54,590 nt of DNA from UBA1359 sp029570385. Lineage in GTDB: Bacteria; Patescibacteriota; Patescibacteriia; Patescibacteriales; Patescibacteriaceae. Positions 17,359 through 26,264 of the stretch are shown one piece after another. The notes beneath the pieces were generated by a model. The model was not told where the DNA came from. It saw nothing but the letters and a program-made list of their open reading frames with translations, and did not search any database. Location of the stretch: assembly GCA_035351315.1 (NCBI GenBank), contig DAOPVX010000005.1, positions 1-54,590 on the forward strand, in the 5' to 3' direction. Position numbers and translations under genes: made by a program. Numbering within the stretch: the first letter of the stretch is position 1; every line of letters starts with the position of its first letter.

Positions 17359-19683
17359 ATGGTTAGTCGTTTTGTAGAGCGCCGACAACAGGCTGATTGG
17401 AATATTGAAGCGGCTATTCTGCAAACGGTGGTCTATTTTTCCCTATTTAAATACCCACTTAGTCAATGGGAGGTTTGGTCATTTTTGCCGTATAAAGCTG
17501 ATTTACTAACAGTCCGTCAATCATTGGCGCAGTTAGTGGCTGTCGGTCAGTTAGCTGAAAAAAATGGTTATTATTATTTACCGAGCCAGGAAGCGGTGAT
17601 TGAATGTCGACAACAGCGCTATCCAGTGTCAGTTTATAAATTTAAAAAGGCGCAGCGTATAGCTAATTGGTTACGCTGGTTGCCGGGTGTTCAGTTTGTG
17701 GCTTTAGCCAATTTGATGGGAGCCTATAATCTCCGAGCCAGCGGTGATATTGATTTATTTATTATCACTCGTCCGGGTTGTTTGTGGGTGTGTCGTTTTT
17801 GGGCGGTGCTTGGATTGCAGCTATGCGGTTTGCGGCCAACGCCGGAAAATCGTCGCGATAAAATCTGCCTTAGTTTTTGGCTGTCTAACAATAACCTGCG
17901 TATTGATCGTTTCAAATTGCCTGATGAGGCCGGTTGTCCCGATTGGTATTATATTTATTGGCTAGCTAATTTACGACCGTTGGTTGAACAAGGTATTAGT
18001 TATACTAGGCTTATTAAGCAAAATCCGTGGCTAAAAACTTATTTGCCTAATTGGCGTCCCGGTAGTTATTCGCCAACGATTAATCGGCAATTTGTTAGCC
18101 GAGCCGCTGTTGTTGTTTCTAGGTTAACTGCTTGGCTAGCTGCTCCCTGGGAGAAAACAATGATGTATTGGCAACAACGATTTTTGCCATTGGCGGTTAA
18201 AGATTTAATGAATAAAGATCAACGAGTGGTCGTGGACACCACAGTAATCAAACTGCACACTATTGATCGTCGTCATCATTTTCGCGAACGTCTGTTGGTT
18301 GCCTTGAAAGAAATAAAAACCGGATTTATAGAAAAGATCAAGGCTGATCCGTCGGATTATCGTCCTAGCCATAGCTGGTTAATTAAAATTAGCCAATTAT
18401 TGTGCCTGGCGTTGTGTATAGTCATACCGTGGTCAACGCGTTGGATTATTAAAGCCGGTAATTTAGGCGGTGTTTTTTGGGAATACGGCACAATTAGTCT
18501 TTATGCCAGCGATATCCTGCTGGTTATGGCTTTATTGGCTACCTACTTAGCTAAACCCCAAAAACAGCTGCGATTAAGTCGGTTGGATAAATATTTTATT
18601 TATTGGCTTATTGGTTTATGGTTAGTTAGCGGTATTAGCTTATTAATTAATGGCGTGCAGCTGGAGTTGGCTGTTTTTAGTCTGCTTAAGTTGATGATTT
18701 GGAGCGGTGGCTGGTGGTGTTTATTGGCTTGGTCAGATTGGCCGTTGCGTCGCTGGCTCAGTTGTATTTTAATTGGGTTGACGGTTCCGGCTATTTTAGG
18801 TATCAGTCAATTTATTACTCAGCAAGCCGTAGCTAATAAATGGCTAGGTTTGGCTGCCCACTTGCCTGGCGATTTAGGCGTGGCCGTTATTGAAGCGACT
18901 AATTCCTGGGGACAAGTAACCGGGCGCTGGCTCAGGGCTTATGGCAGTTTTGATCAGCCAAATATTTTAGGAGCGGTTATGGCCATGGCTGTTTTGTTGG
19001 CGATGATTGGTTGGCGTCGTCTCAGCAGTAATTTAGCTCGCGGTTTTTTAACCGCCGGCATCGGTCTGTGGTCGCTGGCAATGCTTGTTAGCTGGAGCCG
19101 AGCGGCCTGGCTGGCGGTATTTATTGGTTGGTTGACGGCGATTTTATTGACAACGCGCCAATCGAAGGTTAATCGTAAATTTCTGGTTATTTTTTTGATT
19201 AGCTTAACAGTTTGGCTAGGTTTATGGTTGTGGCCATTTCACGATTTGGGGCATAGCCGTTTAACTGGCCAGACGCGCTTAGAACAGAAATCTTTAATTG
19301 AGCGTCAAGATGGCTACCGGCAAGCTTGGTTAGTTCTAAAAAATCACCCCCTGGGAGTGGGTTTAGGCAATTATACTGGTTTTTTAAGTCAGCAATCAGC
19401 GGTTGTTGGACCGGCCTGGCTTTATCAGCCAGTTCATAATGCTTTTGTTTTAGCAGTTAGTGAAATCGGCTGGCTGGCTGGCGGTTGGTTGTTAGTTGGC
19501 CTGTTAGTGTTAATAGTCGCAGTTGGAAAGCACAGATTAATAGTCTGGCCATTAGCAACGGCGATTATTTGGCTAATGTCTTTAGATCATTGGTGGTGGA
19601 GTTTACATAGCGGATTGATTTGGCTCTGGTTGTTGGTGGCAATTTTATTAAAAATTGGTCGACAGCCAAGAAACCTGCTATAA
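17359..19683 (+). CDS. Fusion: winged-helix/nucleotidyltransferase domain plus O-antigen ligase-like membrane domain
   Basis: 774 aa. Residues about 15-80 look like a winged helix (VVYFSLFKYPLSQWEVWSFL). Residues about 100-270 resemble a nucleotidyltransferase fold, with GDIDLFIITRPG giving Asp130 and Asp132 as a D-x-D metal pair. From about 345 to the end there are ten or more membrane segments in the pattern of the Wzy/O-antigen ligase family: FDQPNILGAVMAMAV, then SWSRAAWLAVFIGW near 575-590, then HPLGVGLGNYTGF and PVHNAFVLAVSEIGW near 690. The membrane half probably joins or transfers glycan chains on the outer face. The two halves are normally separate proteins, so a fusion is likely; no internal stop or start signal suggests two genes. 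The start is the ATG three bases after rmuC. Confidence 0.8.
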   Translation: MVSRFVERRQQADWNIEAAILQTVVYFSLFKYPLSQWEVWSFLPYKADLLTVRQSLAQLVAVGQLAEKNGYYYLPSQEAVIECRQQRYPVSVYKFKKAQRIANWLRWLPGVQFVALANLMGAYNLRASGDIDLFIITRPGCLWVCRFWAVLGLQLCGLRPTPENRRDKICLSFWLSNNNLRIDRFKLPDEAGCPDWYYIYWLANLRPLVEQGISYTRLIKQNPWLKTYLPNWRPGSYSPTINRQFVSRAAVVVSRLTAWLAAPWEKTMMYWQQRFLPLAVKDLMNKDQRVVVDTTVIKLHTIDRRHHFRERLLVALKEIKTGFIEKIKADPSDYRPSHSWLIKISQLLCLALCIVIPWSTRWIIKAGNLGGVFWEYGTISLYASDILLVMALLATYLAKPQKQLRLSRLDKYFIYWLIGLWLVSGISLLINGVQLELAVFSLLKLMIWSGGWWCLLAWSDWPLRRWLSCILIGLTVPAILGISQFITQQAVANKWLGLAAHLPGDLGVAVIEATNSWGQVTGRWLRAYGSFDQPNILGAVMAMAVLLAMIGWRRLSSNLARGFLTAGIGLWSLAMLVSWSRAAWLAVFIGWLTAILLTTRQSKVNRKFLVIFLISLTVWLGLWLWPFHDLGHSRLTGQTRLEQKSLIERQDGYRQAWLVLKNHPLGVGLGNYTGFLSQQSAVVGPAWLYQPVHNAFVLAVSEIGWLAGGWLLVGLLVLIVAVGKHRLIVWPLATAIIWLMSLDHWWWSLHSGLIWLWLLVAILLKIGRQPRNLL

Positions 19684-19721
19684 TTATTTTGTATTAGTTG
19701 AATATAATTTTAATTTATTTT

Positions 19722-20438
19722 ATGAAAAAAAGCTTATATTTATTAGGTTTAGTCGCCGCCATTACTCTGGTTGGCGGAGTTAATGGTTTTATTCCCCAAG
19801 CTGAGGCCGGAACCCAATGTTTTATAAGATTTAATGTTTTGGATAGTAAAATTTATAGTCTTGAAACCGTTGAGACAATATTGCTTAAGGCTAATCTGAT
19901 TAACAGGGGCGATTTGACTGGATCTACTCAACAAGAGCGCCGCATGCCATTTGATTCTAAGGTGGGCGACAGTCAGGTAGTTAACGAAACTCTTGATAAT
20001 TTACAGATTAATTTATGCGGCAAGGTTGATGGTTGCGATACCAGGACTTTGGATATGGAAGTAATTTGTGAGTTGAGTACATCACCGACTGGCAACACTA
20101 TTCGTGATGCTCAATTGGCCTATCGTAGTCGGATAACCGAAATGAATGCTTGCCAGCAGGGATTCTTTAAGAAGATTCGGGCCTTGAACAGTCAATATGT
20201 CAGGGATGTCCGGGCGGCTAATGTTCAATATTATCAACAATTGGCACCGAGAACCGCCGCTTTATTAAAATCTTATCGTGCAGCCGATGACAAGGACAAG
20301 CGCGCCATTTTAGACGAGTATATCACTCATAATCAGATATTGCGTAGGGATTTATATACGACACAAACAATTATTTTTGAAACATTTATTAATTCGCGGA
20401 CTGCTCTCCAAAATAATTTTAATTTTTGCGGCTCATGA
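19722..20438 (+). CDS. Hypothetical secreted protein
   Basis: 238 aa from the ATG at 19722, which gives a good signal peptide (MKKSLYLLGLVAAITLVGG, probable cleavage after QAEA near residue 30). An upstream in-frame TTG at 19698 would spoil the signal peptide. The mature protein has about seven Cys, a possible disulphide-bonded N-terminal half, and a Gln/Tyr/Arg-rich helical C-terminal half. No family is recognised. Its stop overlaps the next ATG (ATGA at 20435-20438), so it is translationally coupled to the exonuclease gene. Confidence 0.75.
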   Translation: MKKSLYLLGLVAAITLVGGVNGFIPQAEAGTQCFIRFNVLDSKIYSLETVETILLKANLINRGDLTGSTQQERRMPFDSKVGDSQVVNETLDNLQINLCGKVDGCDTRTLDMEVICELSTSPTGNTIRDAQLAYRSRITEMNACQQGFFKKIRALNSQYVRDVRAANVQYYQQLAPRTAALLKSYRAADDKDKRAILDEYITHNQILRRDLYTTQTIIFETFINSRTALQNNFNFCGS

Positions 20439-21301
20439 TTGACTTTAAGCACATTTTAAGCGTCATGAATTTAGATAAACCATTGGTGGTTTTTGATTTA
20501 GAGACGACTGGGTTGGCGTTAGCTTATGATCGGATTATTGAATTGGCTTTTGTTAAAATATTGCCCAATGGTCGGGTTATTGAAAAAGATATTTTTTTTA
20601 ATCCTGAGATTGACATTCCGAGCGAAGTTACAGCTATCCATGGTTTAACCAACGCTGATTTAGTGGACAAGCCGCTTTTTCGTGAACAAGCTCAGGAGAT
20701 ATGGGATGTTTTTAATGACTGTTATTATGGTGGTTTTAATATTGCCAATTTTGACTTGCCAATGTTGCGGCGAGAGTTCTTGCGCGCCGGTTATGATTTT
20801 AATTTCACCAAAAAACAAATTATTGACAGCAAAATAATTTATCATGCCATGGAGCCGCGCGACCTTGAAGCGGCTTATAAATATTATTGTCAAAAGAAGC
20901 TAGTTGATGCCCATAGTGCTCTAGCCGATGTTCATGCTAGCGTAGAAATTTTAGATCAGCAGCTAATTAAATATGACTATCAAACAATCCGTCAGATTAG
21001 CGAGGCTCCAGACGACCGTTATGTTGATGAAGAAAAGCGTTTTTATTGGCGTGGCGGTGAAGCCTATTTGAATTTTTCTAAACACAAAGACCGCTCTTTA
21101 GCTGATGTAGTTAAGGTTGATCCGGGATTTTTGCAGTGGATTATTGGCGCTGATTTTTCTCCGGAAACTAAACAAATAGTGGAGCGAGCATTGCAAGGCG
21201 AGTTCCCGAAAAAGAGTGGCGCTGTGGCGGTTACTAAAGACAATTTGCCGTTAACTAAGAAATCAGCTAGCGGTTTTACTGATAAGCCAAAATTATTTTA
21301 A
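20435..21301 (+). CDS. DnaQ-like 3'-5' exonuclease with ExoX-like C-terminal domain
   Basis: 288 aa from the ATG that overlaps the previous stop; an ATG at 20465 is an alternative. The exonuclease domain shows Exo I FDLETTG (D21, E23), Exo II around GFNIANFDLPMLRRE, and Exo III HSALADVHASVEIL, which makes it the DEDDh type. The C-terminal part (about 205-260: FSKHKDRSLADVVKVDPGF) matches the small domain found in ExoX-type exonucleases. It could act in repair or as a free proofreading nuclease; no polymerase domain is attached. ruvB begins 4 bases later. Confidence 0.9.
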   Translation: MIDFKHILSVMNLDKPLVVFDLETTGLALAYDRIIELAFVKILPNGRVIEKDIFFNPEIDIPSEVTAIHGLTNADLVDKPLFREQAQEIWDVFNDCYYGGFNIANFDLPMLRREFLRAGYDFNFTKKQIIDSKIIYHAMEPRDLEAAYKYYCQKKLVDAHSALADVHASVEILDQQLIKYDYQTIRQISEAPDDRYVDEEKRFYWRGGEAYLNFSKHKDRSLADVVKVDPGFLQWIIGADFSPETKQIVERALQGEFPKKSGAVAVTKDNLPLTKKSASGFTDKPKLF

Positions 21302-21305
21302 GCCG

Positions 21306-22334
21306 ATGTCTGTTAATAGTAATAGCCGTGACCATTTATTGGCGGCTGATTTAAGTGATGCCAGCGATCAAGATTTAGATTTGAGCTTGCGCCCAAAAAA
21401 ATTGTCGGAATATGTCGGCCAGCCAGCTGTCCGGCAAAGCTTAGAGATATTTTTGCAAGCCGCTCAGTCGCGCGGTGAGAATATTGAACATGTTTTACTA
21501 TATGGCGCTCCTGGATTGGGCAAGACCACACTGGCCTATGTTATTGCCAATGAATTAGGGGCTAATTTACGAGTAACTGCCGGGCCGGCCATTGAAAAGT
21601 CTGGTGATTTAGCGGCCATTTTGACTAATCTGCAAGATGGCGACTTATTGTTTATTGATGAAATTCATCGTCTGCCGCATAGCGTTGAAGAAATACTATA
21701 CCCAGCTATGGAGGATCGAGTTTTGGATATTGTTTTGGGCAAAGGACCGTCAGCGCGAACTCTTAGGTTGGATTTACCGCATTTTAGTTTAATTGGCGCC
21801 ACCACTAAGGTTAGCTCATTGTCAGCGCCGCTTCGGGATCGTTTCGGCATAGTCTATCGATTAGATTTTTATAACTCGAATGATTTACAAAAAATTATTA
21901 GTCGCAATGCTAAAATTTTACAATTGGAAATAGAACCGCAGGCGCAAAGCTTGATTGCTGATCGGGCTCGCCGAACGCCGCGGATTGCTAATCGTCTACT
22001 AAAAAGAGTCCGTGATTATTGCCAGGTGCGCGGCACTGGAGCTATTACTTTAGCTTTATGTCGGCAGGCTTTTGATTTATTAGCGGTTGACGATTTGGGA
22101 TTAGATGAGGTTGACCGTTATTTGCTAACTACTATTATTGAGAAATTTGGCGGCGGTCCGGTTGGTCTCAATACTTTAGCTGCCGCAACCGGTGAAGAGT
22201 TAATGACGATTGAAGATGTTTACGAGCCCTATCTTCTGCAATTAGGGTTTTTAGAAAGAACGCCACGCGGTCGCAAAGCCACGGTCCTGGCTTATAATCA
22301 TTTAGGCATTATGCCGCCAGCCGGTTTATTCTGA
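21306..22334 (+). CDS. ruvB: Holliday junction branch migration helicase RuvB
   Basis: 342 aa. AAA+ motor of the RuvABC resolvasome. It opens with the family sequence LRPKKLSEYVGQPAVRQSL, then Walker A GAPGLGKTT near residues 67-75, Walker B LLFIDEIHRLP, sensor GATTKVSSLSAPLRDRFG with the arginine finger, and a C-terminal winged helix (DVYEPYLLQLGFLERTPRGR). Length and motifs are complete. It stops with TGA. Neither ruvA nor ruvC is in the window. queA begins 2 bases later. Confidence 0.98.
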   Translation: MSVNSNSRDHLLAADLSDASDQDLDLSLRPKKLSEYVGQPAVRQSLEIFLQAAQSRGENIEHVLLYGAPGLGKTTLAYVIANELGANLRVTAGPAIEKSGDLAAILTNLQDGDLLFIDEIHRLPHSVEEILYPAMEDRVLDIVLGKGPSARTLRLDLPHFSLIGATTKVSSLSAPLRDRFGIVYRLDFYNSNDLQKIISRNAKILQLEIEPQAQSLIADRARRTPRIANRLLKRVRDYCQVRGTGAITLALCRQAFDLLAVDDLGLDEVDRYLLTTIIEKFGGGPVGLNTLAAATGEELMTIEDVYEPYLLQLGFLERTPRGRKATVLAYNHLGIMPPAGLF

Positions 22335-22336
22335 TT

Positions 22337-23398
22337 ATGGATTTAGCCAATTTTGATTATTATCTGCCGCCGGAATTAATTGCGCAGACGCCGGCTGAGC
22401 CGCGTGATCAGGCTAGGTTAATGGTTGTTGATCGACAGACCGGGTTCAGGCAGGGCGCCATTTTTAGTCAATTGCCCGACTTTTTACAAATTGGCGATGT
22501 TTTATTAATTAATAATTCCAAAGTTTTACCAGCCAGGCTATTGGGACATAAAGTCGGTAGCGGTGGTCGGATTGAAATATTGCTAGAACAAAAATTATCT
22601 CAGCCCAATAATGGAGAATATTGGCGTTGCTTAGTTGGCGGGACGCGTCCCGGGATCGGTTTGGTTGTTGATTTGGGGGATAATTTGCAAGCTGAGATCA
22701 TGGCCGCTGAGACTGACGGAGTCTTTGTGGTGAAATTCAATCAAACGGGGACTGATTTCTGGTCAGCTATTTATCGTTTGGGGCAAATGCCATTACCGCC
22801 TTATATTAAGACTGATCAGATTGGCCTGCAGCGAGCCGTTAATGATTATCAGACTATCTATGCGAAAGCCGATAAAATCGGGTCAGTAGCTGCGCCAACT
22901 GCGGGGCTACACTTTACTGAAACTTTGTTGCGGCAGCTTAAGAATCAAGGAGTAGATATTATTGAAGCAACTTTGCATGTTGGTCTAGGAACATTCGCTC
23001 CGGTGAGACAACAAAACATTAAAGATCAACGGCTTCATGATGAAATGGTAGACATCAGGGCTGAAACCATCAATAAACTTATTAATTATCATCGCCAAGG
23101 TCGACGCATAATTGCTGTTGGTACCACAGCGGTGCGTATCTTAGAAGGCGTGGTTGCCAAATTTATTGACAAGCCAGCCGATAAGGACTGGTTAGCACCG
23201 ATTAATCTTTTTATTTATCCTGGTTTTAAATTTAAATTATTGGGTGGACTGGTGACTAATTTTCATTTGCCGAAATCTAGTTTGATTATGCTGGTATCGG
23301 CTTGGGCCGGCACCAAGCTGATTAAACAAGCCTATCAAGAGGCGGTCGAGCAGCATTATCGATTTTTTAGTTATGGCGACGCTATGCTCTTGGTTTGA
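22337..23398 (+). CDS. queA: tRNA preQ1(34) S-adenosylmethionine ribosyltransferase-isomerase QueA
   Basis: 353 aa. It transfers and isomerises the ribosyl part of SAM onto preQ1 in the tRNA wobble position, giving epoxyqueuosine. The family openings FDYYLPPELIAQTPAEPRDQ and NNSKVLPARL are clear, as are the GSVAAPTAGLHFT and HVGLGTFAPVR blocks and the C-terminal TNFHLPKSSLIMLVSA. The length is normal. With queH at 40269 it supplies the last two steps of queuosine synthesis. Its stop codon is TGA at 23396-23398, and a new promoter follows. Confidence 0.97.
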   Translation: MDLANFDYYLPPELIAQTPAEPRDQARLMVVDRQTGFRQGAIFSQLPDFLQIGDVLLINNSKVLPARLLGHKVGSGGRIEILLEQKLSQPNNGEYWRCLVGGTRPGIGLVVDLGDNLQAEIMAAETDGVFVVKFNQTGTDFWSAIYRLGQMPLPPYIKTDQIGLQRAVNDYQTIYAKADKIGSVAAPTAGLHFTETLLRQLKNQGVDIIEATLHVGLGTFAPVRQQNIKDQRLHDEMVDIRAETINKLINYHRQGRRIIAVGTTAVRILEGVVAKFIDKPADKDWLAPINLFIYPGFKFKLLGGLVTNFHLPKSSLIMLVSAWAGTKLIKQAYQEAVEQHYRFFSYGDAMLLV

Positions 23399-23410
23399 TT
23401 AATGATTAAG

Positions 23411-23439
23411 TTGACGAAATCACTAGTATTCATTATACT
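23411..23439 (+). promoter_or_regulatory. Promoter for rpmF-nusB-rnc
   Basis: TTGACG at 23411-23416, a 17-base spacer, and TATACT at 23434-23439. The leader before rpmF is about 30 bases. Confidence 0.65.
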
Positions 23440-23476
23440 AAACAACGCTAAGGTTTATTAATTTTAAATTATTGAT

Positions 23477-23734
23477 ATGGTTCAAATGAAGAAGCGGACC
23501 AAGAGTGAAACTCGTGGCCGTCGGTCACATCACGCTCTTAAGGCTAAAACTTTGGTGAAATGTCCACAGTGCGGCCAGATGGCTTTACCGCACACTGCTT
23601 GCGCTTTTTGCGGCACTTATAAAGGGCGTCAAGTGATTAAAGTGAAGTCAGCTGCTGGTAAAACCGCTAAGCCAGCCAAGGCGGCCAAACCAGCCACCAA
23701 AGACAAAGCAACTAAGGCTAAAAAAGCCGAATAA
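23477..23734 (+). CDS. rpmF: Large-subunit ribosomal protein bL32
   Basis: 85 aa. The core matches bL32: a basic N-terminus with RGRRSHHALKA, then a four-Cys zinc ribbon (C29, C32, C42, C45). The usual AVPKRRTSK opening is altered to MVQMKKRTKSE. The last 30 residues are an extra Ala/Lys/Pro-rich tail, probably disordered and RNA-binding. It is the first gene after the promoter at 23411; nusB starts 4 bases later. Confidence 0.95.
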   Translation: MVQMKKRTKSETRGRRSHHALKAKTLVKCPQCGQMALPHTACAFCGTYKGRQVIKVKSAAGKTAKPAKAAKPATKDKATKAKKAE

Positions 23735-23738
23735 TATT

Positions 23739-24212
23739 ATGGCTAATCGTCATCTGGCCAGAACTATTGCCATGCAGACTTTGTTCTGCTGGGATTTTAA
23801 TGGCCAAAAAGATAAATTAGAAGATTTGGTTAAAGAAAGTTTTCAGCAATTTGCTCCCGAGTTTGACGATCATGGTTTTGTCAATGATTTAGTCAAAGGG
23901 GTGGTGGCTAATTTACCAGCGATTGATAATTATATCGTCAAATATGCGACTGAATGGCCGCTTGATCAAATTACACCGGTAGATCGCAATATTTTGCGTA
24001 TCGGCACTTATGAGCTAGTTTTTGACCAGAATATTCCAGCCAAAGTGGCGATTAATGAGGCGATTGAGGTGGCTAAGAGTTTTGGCGGCGACGCTTCCGG
24101 GCGGTTTGTCAATGGCGTACTCGGAGCGGTTTTTAAAGAGATTCCGCCTAAAGATATTGATAAGCAGCCCAAGGGCCAGCCAGAAACAGCTGAGGCGATG
24201 CCAGCCGAATAG
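23739..24212 (+). CDS. nusB: Transcription antitermination factor NusB
   Basis: 157 aa. All-helical RNA-binding protein that works with NusE/S10 on rRNA operon transcripts. It opens with HLARTIAMQTLFCWDF and has the C-terminal block TPVDRNILRIGTYEL, then INEAIEVAKSFGGDASGRFVNGVLGA. There is a short extra tail rich in Lys, Pro and Glu. Co-transcribed with rpmF and rnc (5 bases to rnc). Confidence 0.95.
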   Translation: MANRHLARTIAMQTLFCWDFNGQKDKLEDLVKESFQQFAPEFDDHGFVNDLVKGVVANLPAIDNYIVKYATEWPLDQITPVDRNILRIGTYELVFDQNIPAKVAINEAIEVAKSFGGDASGRFVNGVLGAVFKEIPPKDIDKQPKGQPETAEAMPAE

Positions 24213-24217
24213 CTATT

Positions 24218-24913
24218 ATGACCAACCAACAGCAGTTAGCTCGGGCGCTGGGAGTTGAGTTCAAAGACGACAAATTATTGACTCAAGCCCTAGTTCATCG
24301 ATCTTACTTAAATGAGCACAATAATTTTCCAGTTAGCCATAATGAAAGACTGGAATTTTTAGGCGATGCCGTTTTAGAATTGATAGTGACGGAGTTTTTG
24401 TTTTTGAATTATCCGGATAAAGCCGAGGGCGAATTAACTGATTGGCGAGCGGCATTAGTTAATGCCAAAACATTGTCGCAGGTTGCTAAAGAAATTCATC
24501 TGGATGACTATTTATTTTTATCACGCGGTGAAGCCAGAGAAACAGCTTCTAAAGGGCGACAGTATATTTTAGCCGATGCCATGGAGGCCTTGATTGGAGC
24601 TATTTATTTAGATCAAGGCTGGAATGTCGCCCAGCGGGTGATTAATCAATTAGTTTTAACTAAACTCGGCAATATTATTAAGAATAAGCTTTATTTGGAT
24701 CCGAAGTCTTATTTTCAAGAACGGGCTCAGGAAACCTATGGTTTTACGCCCCACTATGAAGTTTTGTCGTCCAGCGGTCCTGACCATGAAAAGACTTTTG
24801 AAGTCGGATTATATTTAGACGATCGTTTGATTAGCCGTGGCCATGGCATGTCTAAGCAAGAGGCTCAGGTGGACGCTGCTGAGAATGGTTTGAAGCAGGA
24901 GGGCTGGCGCTAG
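24218..24913 (+). CDS. rnc: Ribonuclease III
   Basis: 231 aa. Double-stranded-RNA endonuclease for rRNA and mRNA processing. The signature NERLEFLGDAVLEL (about residues 42-55) holds the catalytic Glu and Asp, and the second acidic pair is in DAMEALIGAIYLD. The dsRNA-binding domain (about 155-231) ends with GMSKQEAQVDAAENGL. The length is normal. The last 62 bases overlap the 3' end of the convergent lspA gene, so the two mRNAs are complementary at their ends. Confidence 0.97.
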   Translation: MTNQQQLARALGVEFKDDKLLTQALVHRSYLNEHNNFPVSHNERLEFLGDAVLELIVTEFLFLNYPDKAEGELTDWRAALVNAKTLSQVAKEIHLDDYLFLSRGEARETASKGRQYILADAMEALIGAIYLDQGWNVAQRVINQLVLTKLGNIIKNKLYLDPKSYFQERAQETYGFTPHYEVLSSSGPDHEKTFEVGLYLDDRLISRGHGMSKQEAQVDAAENGLKQEGWR

Positions 24914-25379
24914 AATTTTGATTAGTCTTAGGCCAAAGCAGACTAATTAGACCAATGCCAATTAATACATCGGCCAAATTAAAAACTGTCCACCAGCTAG
25001 TTAGATAATCAATCACTCCACCATAAACTAGGCGGTCATAAAGATTACTATAGGCGCCAGCTAATAGCCATAGCCAACCATCCAATCGTGACGGTTGTTT
25101 TTTTATTGCTTGTCGGCTGTAAATAGTTAATCCAATAACCAAAAATATTAATAACCAATTAAATAATGGCCCATTGCCCGGTAAAGAAAAGGAGAGCCGG
25201 CGATTGAGATTATAGGTTAGAGAAAAAGAACCGCTAAGCTGGACATGATTTTGTGACCAATAGATTAATGAGATTATTTTGAGAGCGCGATCAATTATTA
25301 ATAACAAAACAGCCCTAAATAGGGCTGCTCGAACTGGATGGCGACGAATAGCTAGTTTTTTTGCAGCTGGCTTTTGCAT
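24852..25379 (-). CDS. lspA: Lipoprotein signal peptidase (signal peptidase II)
   Basis: 175 aa from the ATG at 25379; a GTG at 25388 would add three residues. Four membrane segments. The catalytic region reads SNLYDRLVYGGVIDYL followed by FNLADVLIGIG, giving the two catalytic aspartates (in YDRL and in NLAD). An early conserved Asp lies in LLIIDRALK. The usual GGAIGN before the first motif is changed to AGAYSN, so the enzyme is somewhat divergent. It cuts prolipoproteins in the membrane. The tail of about 20 residues is Pro/Ser/Gln-rich, and its coding sequence overlaps rnc. The start overlaps the end of the upstream DksA/TraR-type gene. Confidence 0.9.
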   Translation of the reverse strand: MQKPAAKKLAIRRHPVRAALFRAVLLLIIDRALKIISLIYWSQNHVQLSGSFSLTYNLNRRLSFSLPGNGPLFNWLLIFLVIGLTIYSRQAIKKQPSRLDGWLWLLAGAYSNLYDRLVYGGVIDYLTSWWTVFNLADVLIGIGLISLLWPKTNQNSSASPPASNHSQQRPPEPLA

Positions 25380-25720
25380 TTGACGCACGAGCTAGAGAAT
25401 GGCCGAGCTAGCAACCTTTTTTCATCAATTTCTTTATGGCAATATTTACAAATACCATAAGTATTTTGATCGATTTTTTTCAAAGCCGATTTAACATCAC
25501 GCAAAGTCTTTTCTAAAATATTCTCGGTCGCTATATTGGTAGAATATTGGCCAACCTCTTGAGCGTTTTCATCATTTTCTTCACCATAATCCGGGAAGGT
25601 GCTGGTAAAGTCATTGGCATTGCCAGAATCTTTGGTAGCGAAAACCTTCAGGGCTTCTTCAGTTTCCTGTTTGATGCGCAAGAGTTCAGCTTTAATTTCT
25701 TGAATAGTTTCTGGTTTCAT
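25352..25720 (-). CDS. DksA/TraR family zinc-finger protein
   Basis: 122 aa. An N-terminal helical coiled coil (about 1-90) is followed by a four-Cys zinc finger (C91, C94, C112, C115) in GICKYCHKEI and SSSCVKCKSQ. The layout is that of DksA/TraR proteins, which enter the RNA polymerase secondary channel. The coiled-coil tip has the acidic DFTSTFPDYGEENDENAQE patch, which does not look like the DxxDxA tip of DksA, so it is closer to the YteA/TraR-like group. It has its own promoter (25760-25788) and is coupled to lspA by overlap. Confidence 0.88.
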   Translation of the reverse strand: MKPETIQEIKAELLRIKQETEEALKVFATKDSGNANDFTSTFPDYGEENDENAQEVGQYSTNIATENILEKTLRDVKSALKKIDQNTYGICKYCHKEIDEKRLLARPFSSSCVKCKSQLQKN

Positions 25721-25759
25721 AATAAAAATAAGGGGAAGATAATTCTTCTTGCTGATTTA

Positions 25760-25788
25760 AGTATAGGCAATAAAATAGATTTTGGCAA
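25760..25788 (-). promoter_or_regulatory. Promoter for the dksA/traR-like gene and lspA
   Basis: Minus strand: TTGCCA (25783-25788), a 17-base spacer, and TATACT (25760-25765), 40 bases before the ATG. Confidence 0.6.
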
Positions 25789-25799
25789 GGCGGCCGAGA

Positions 25800-26264
25800 T
25801 TAAATTCGTGGTTCGAGCCAACTGATAAGTCGGCCTGGCGGTTGATGTTGGAAGTTAATAATTTTAGCTTGTTGAGGTAGCCAATCAGCCACTATTTCCG
25901 GCCATTCAATAATAATCAAGCAGTTCGGTTGTTTAACCCAATCAGTAATCCCTAAATTTTGTAAATCTTGACCGCCAGTTAAACGATAGGCATCAATATG
26001 TAGCAGTTTTTTAATAGTCGGATGCTGGCAATCGTATTCTTGCCAAATAGTAAAAGTCGGACTGACTAATGGTTGAGCGATTTTTAAGTATTTGGCTACT
26101 GATTGCACAAAGGATGTTTTGCCGGTACCCAATTCTCCAGACAGGGCAATAATCTGGCCACCTTGCCAGTTTTTAGCCAGTTGGCGAGCCAAGCTGGCCG
26201 TTTGGCGAACGGTGGGCGCATAGTATTCTACCAGCAATTGGTTATTCTTGGGTTTCAATAACAT
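25800..26264 (-). CDS. tsaE: tRNA threonylcarbamoyladenosine biosynthesis ATPase TsaE
   Basis: 154 aa from the ATG at 26264, which overlaps the upstream gene by 23 bases; a start at 26324 would add 20 residues that do not fit the family. Walker A SGELGTGKTS, followed by the family block VSPTFTIWQEY, the HIDAYRL motif, and the Walker-B-like IIIEWPEIV. TsaE works with TsaB and TsaD to make t6A37 in ANN-decoding tRNAs. Neither partner is in the window. Confidence 0.95.
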   Translation of the reverse strand: MLLKPKNNQLLVEYYAPTVRQTASLARQLAKNWQGGQIIALSGELGTGKTSFVQSVAKYLKIAQPLVSPTFTIWQEYDCQHPTIKKLLHIDAYRLTGGQDLQNLGITDWVKQPNCLIIIEWPEIVADWLPQQAKIINFQHQPPGRLISWLEPRI

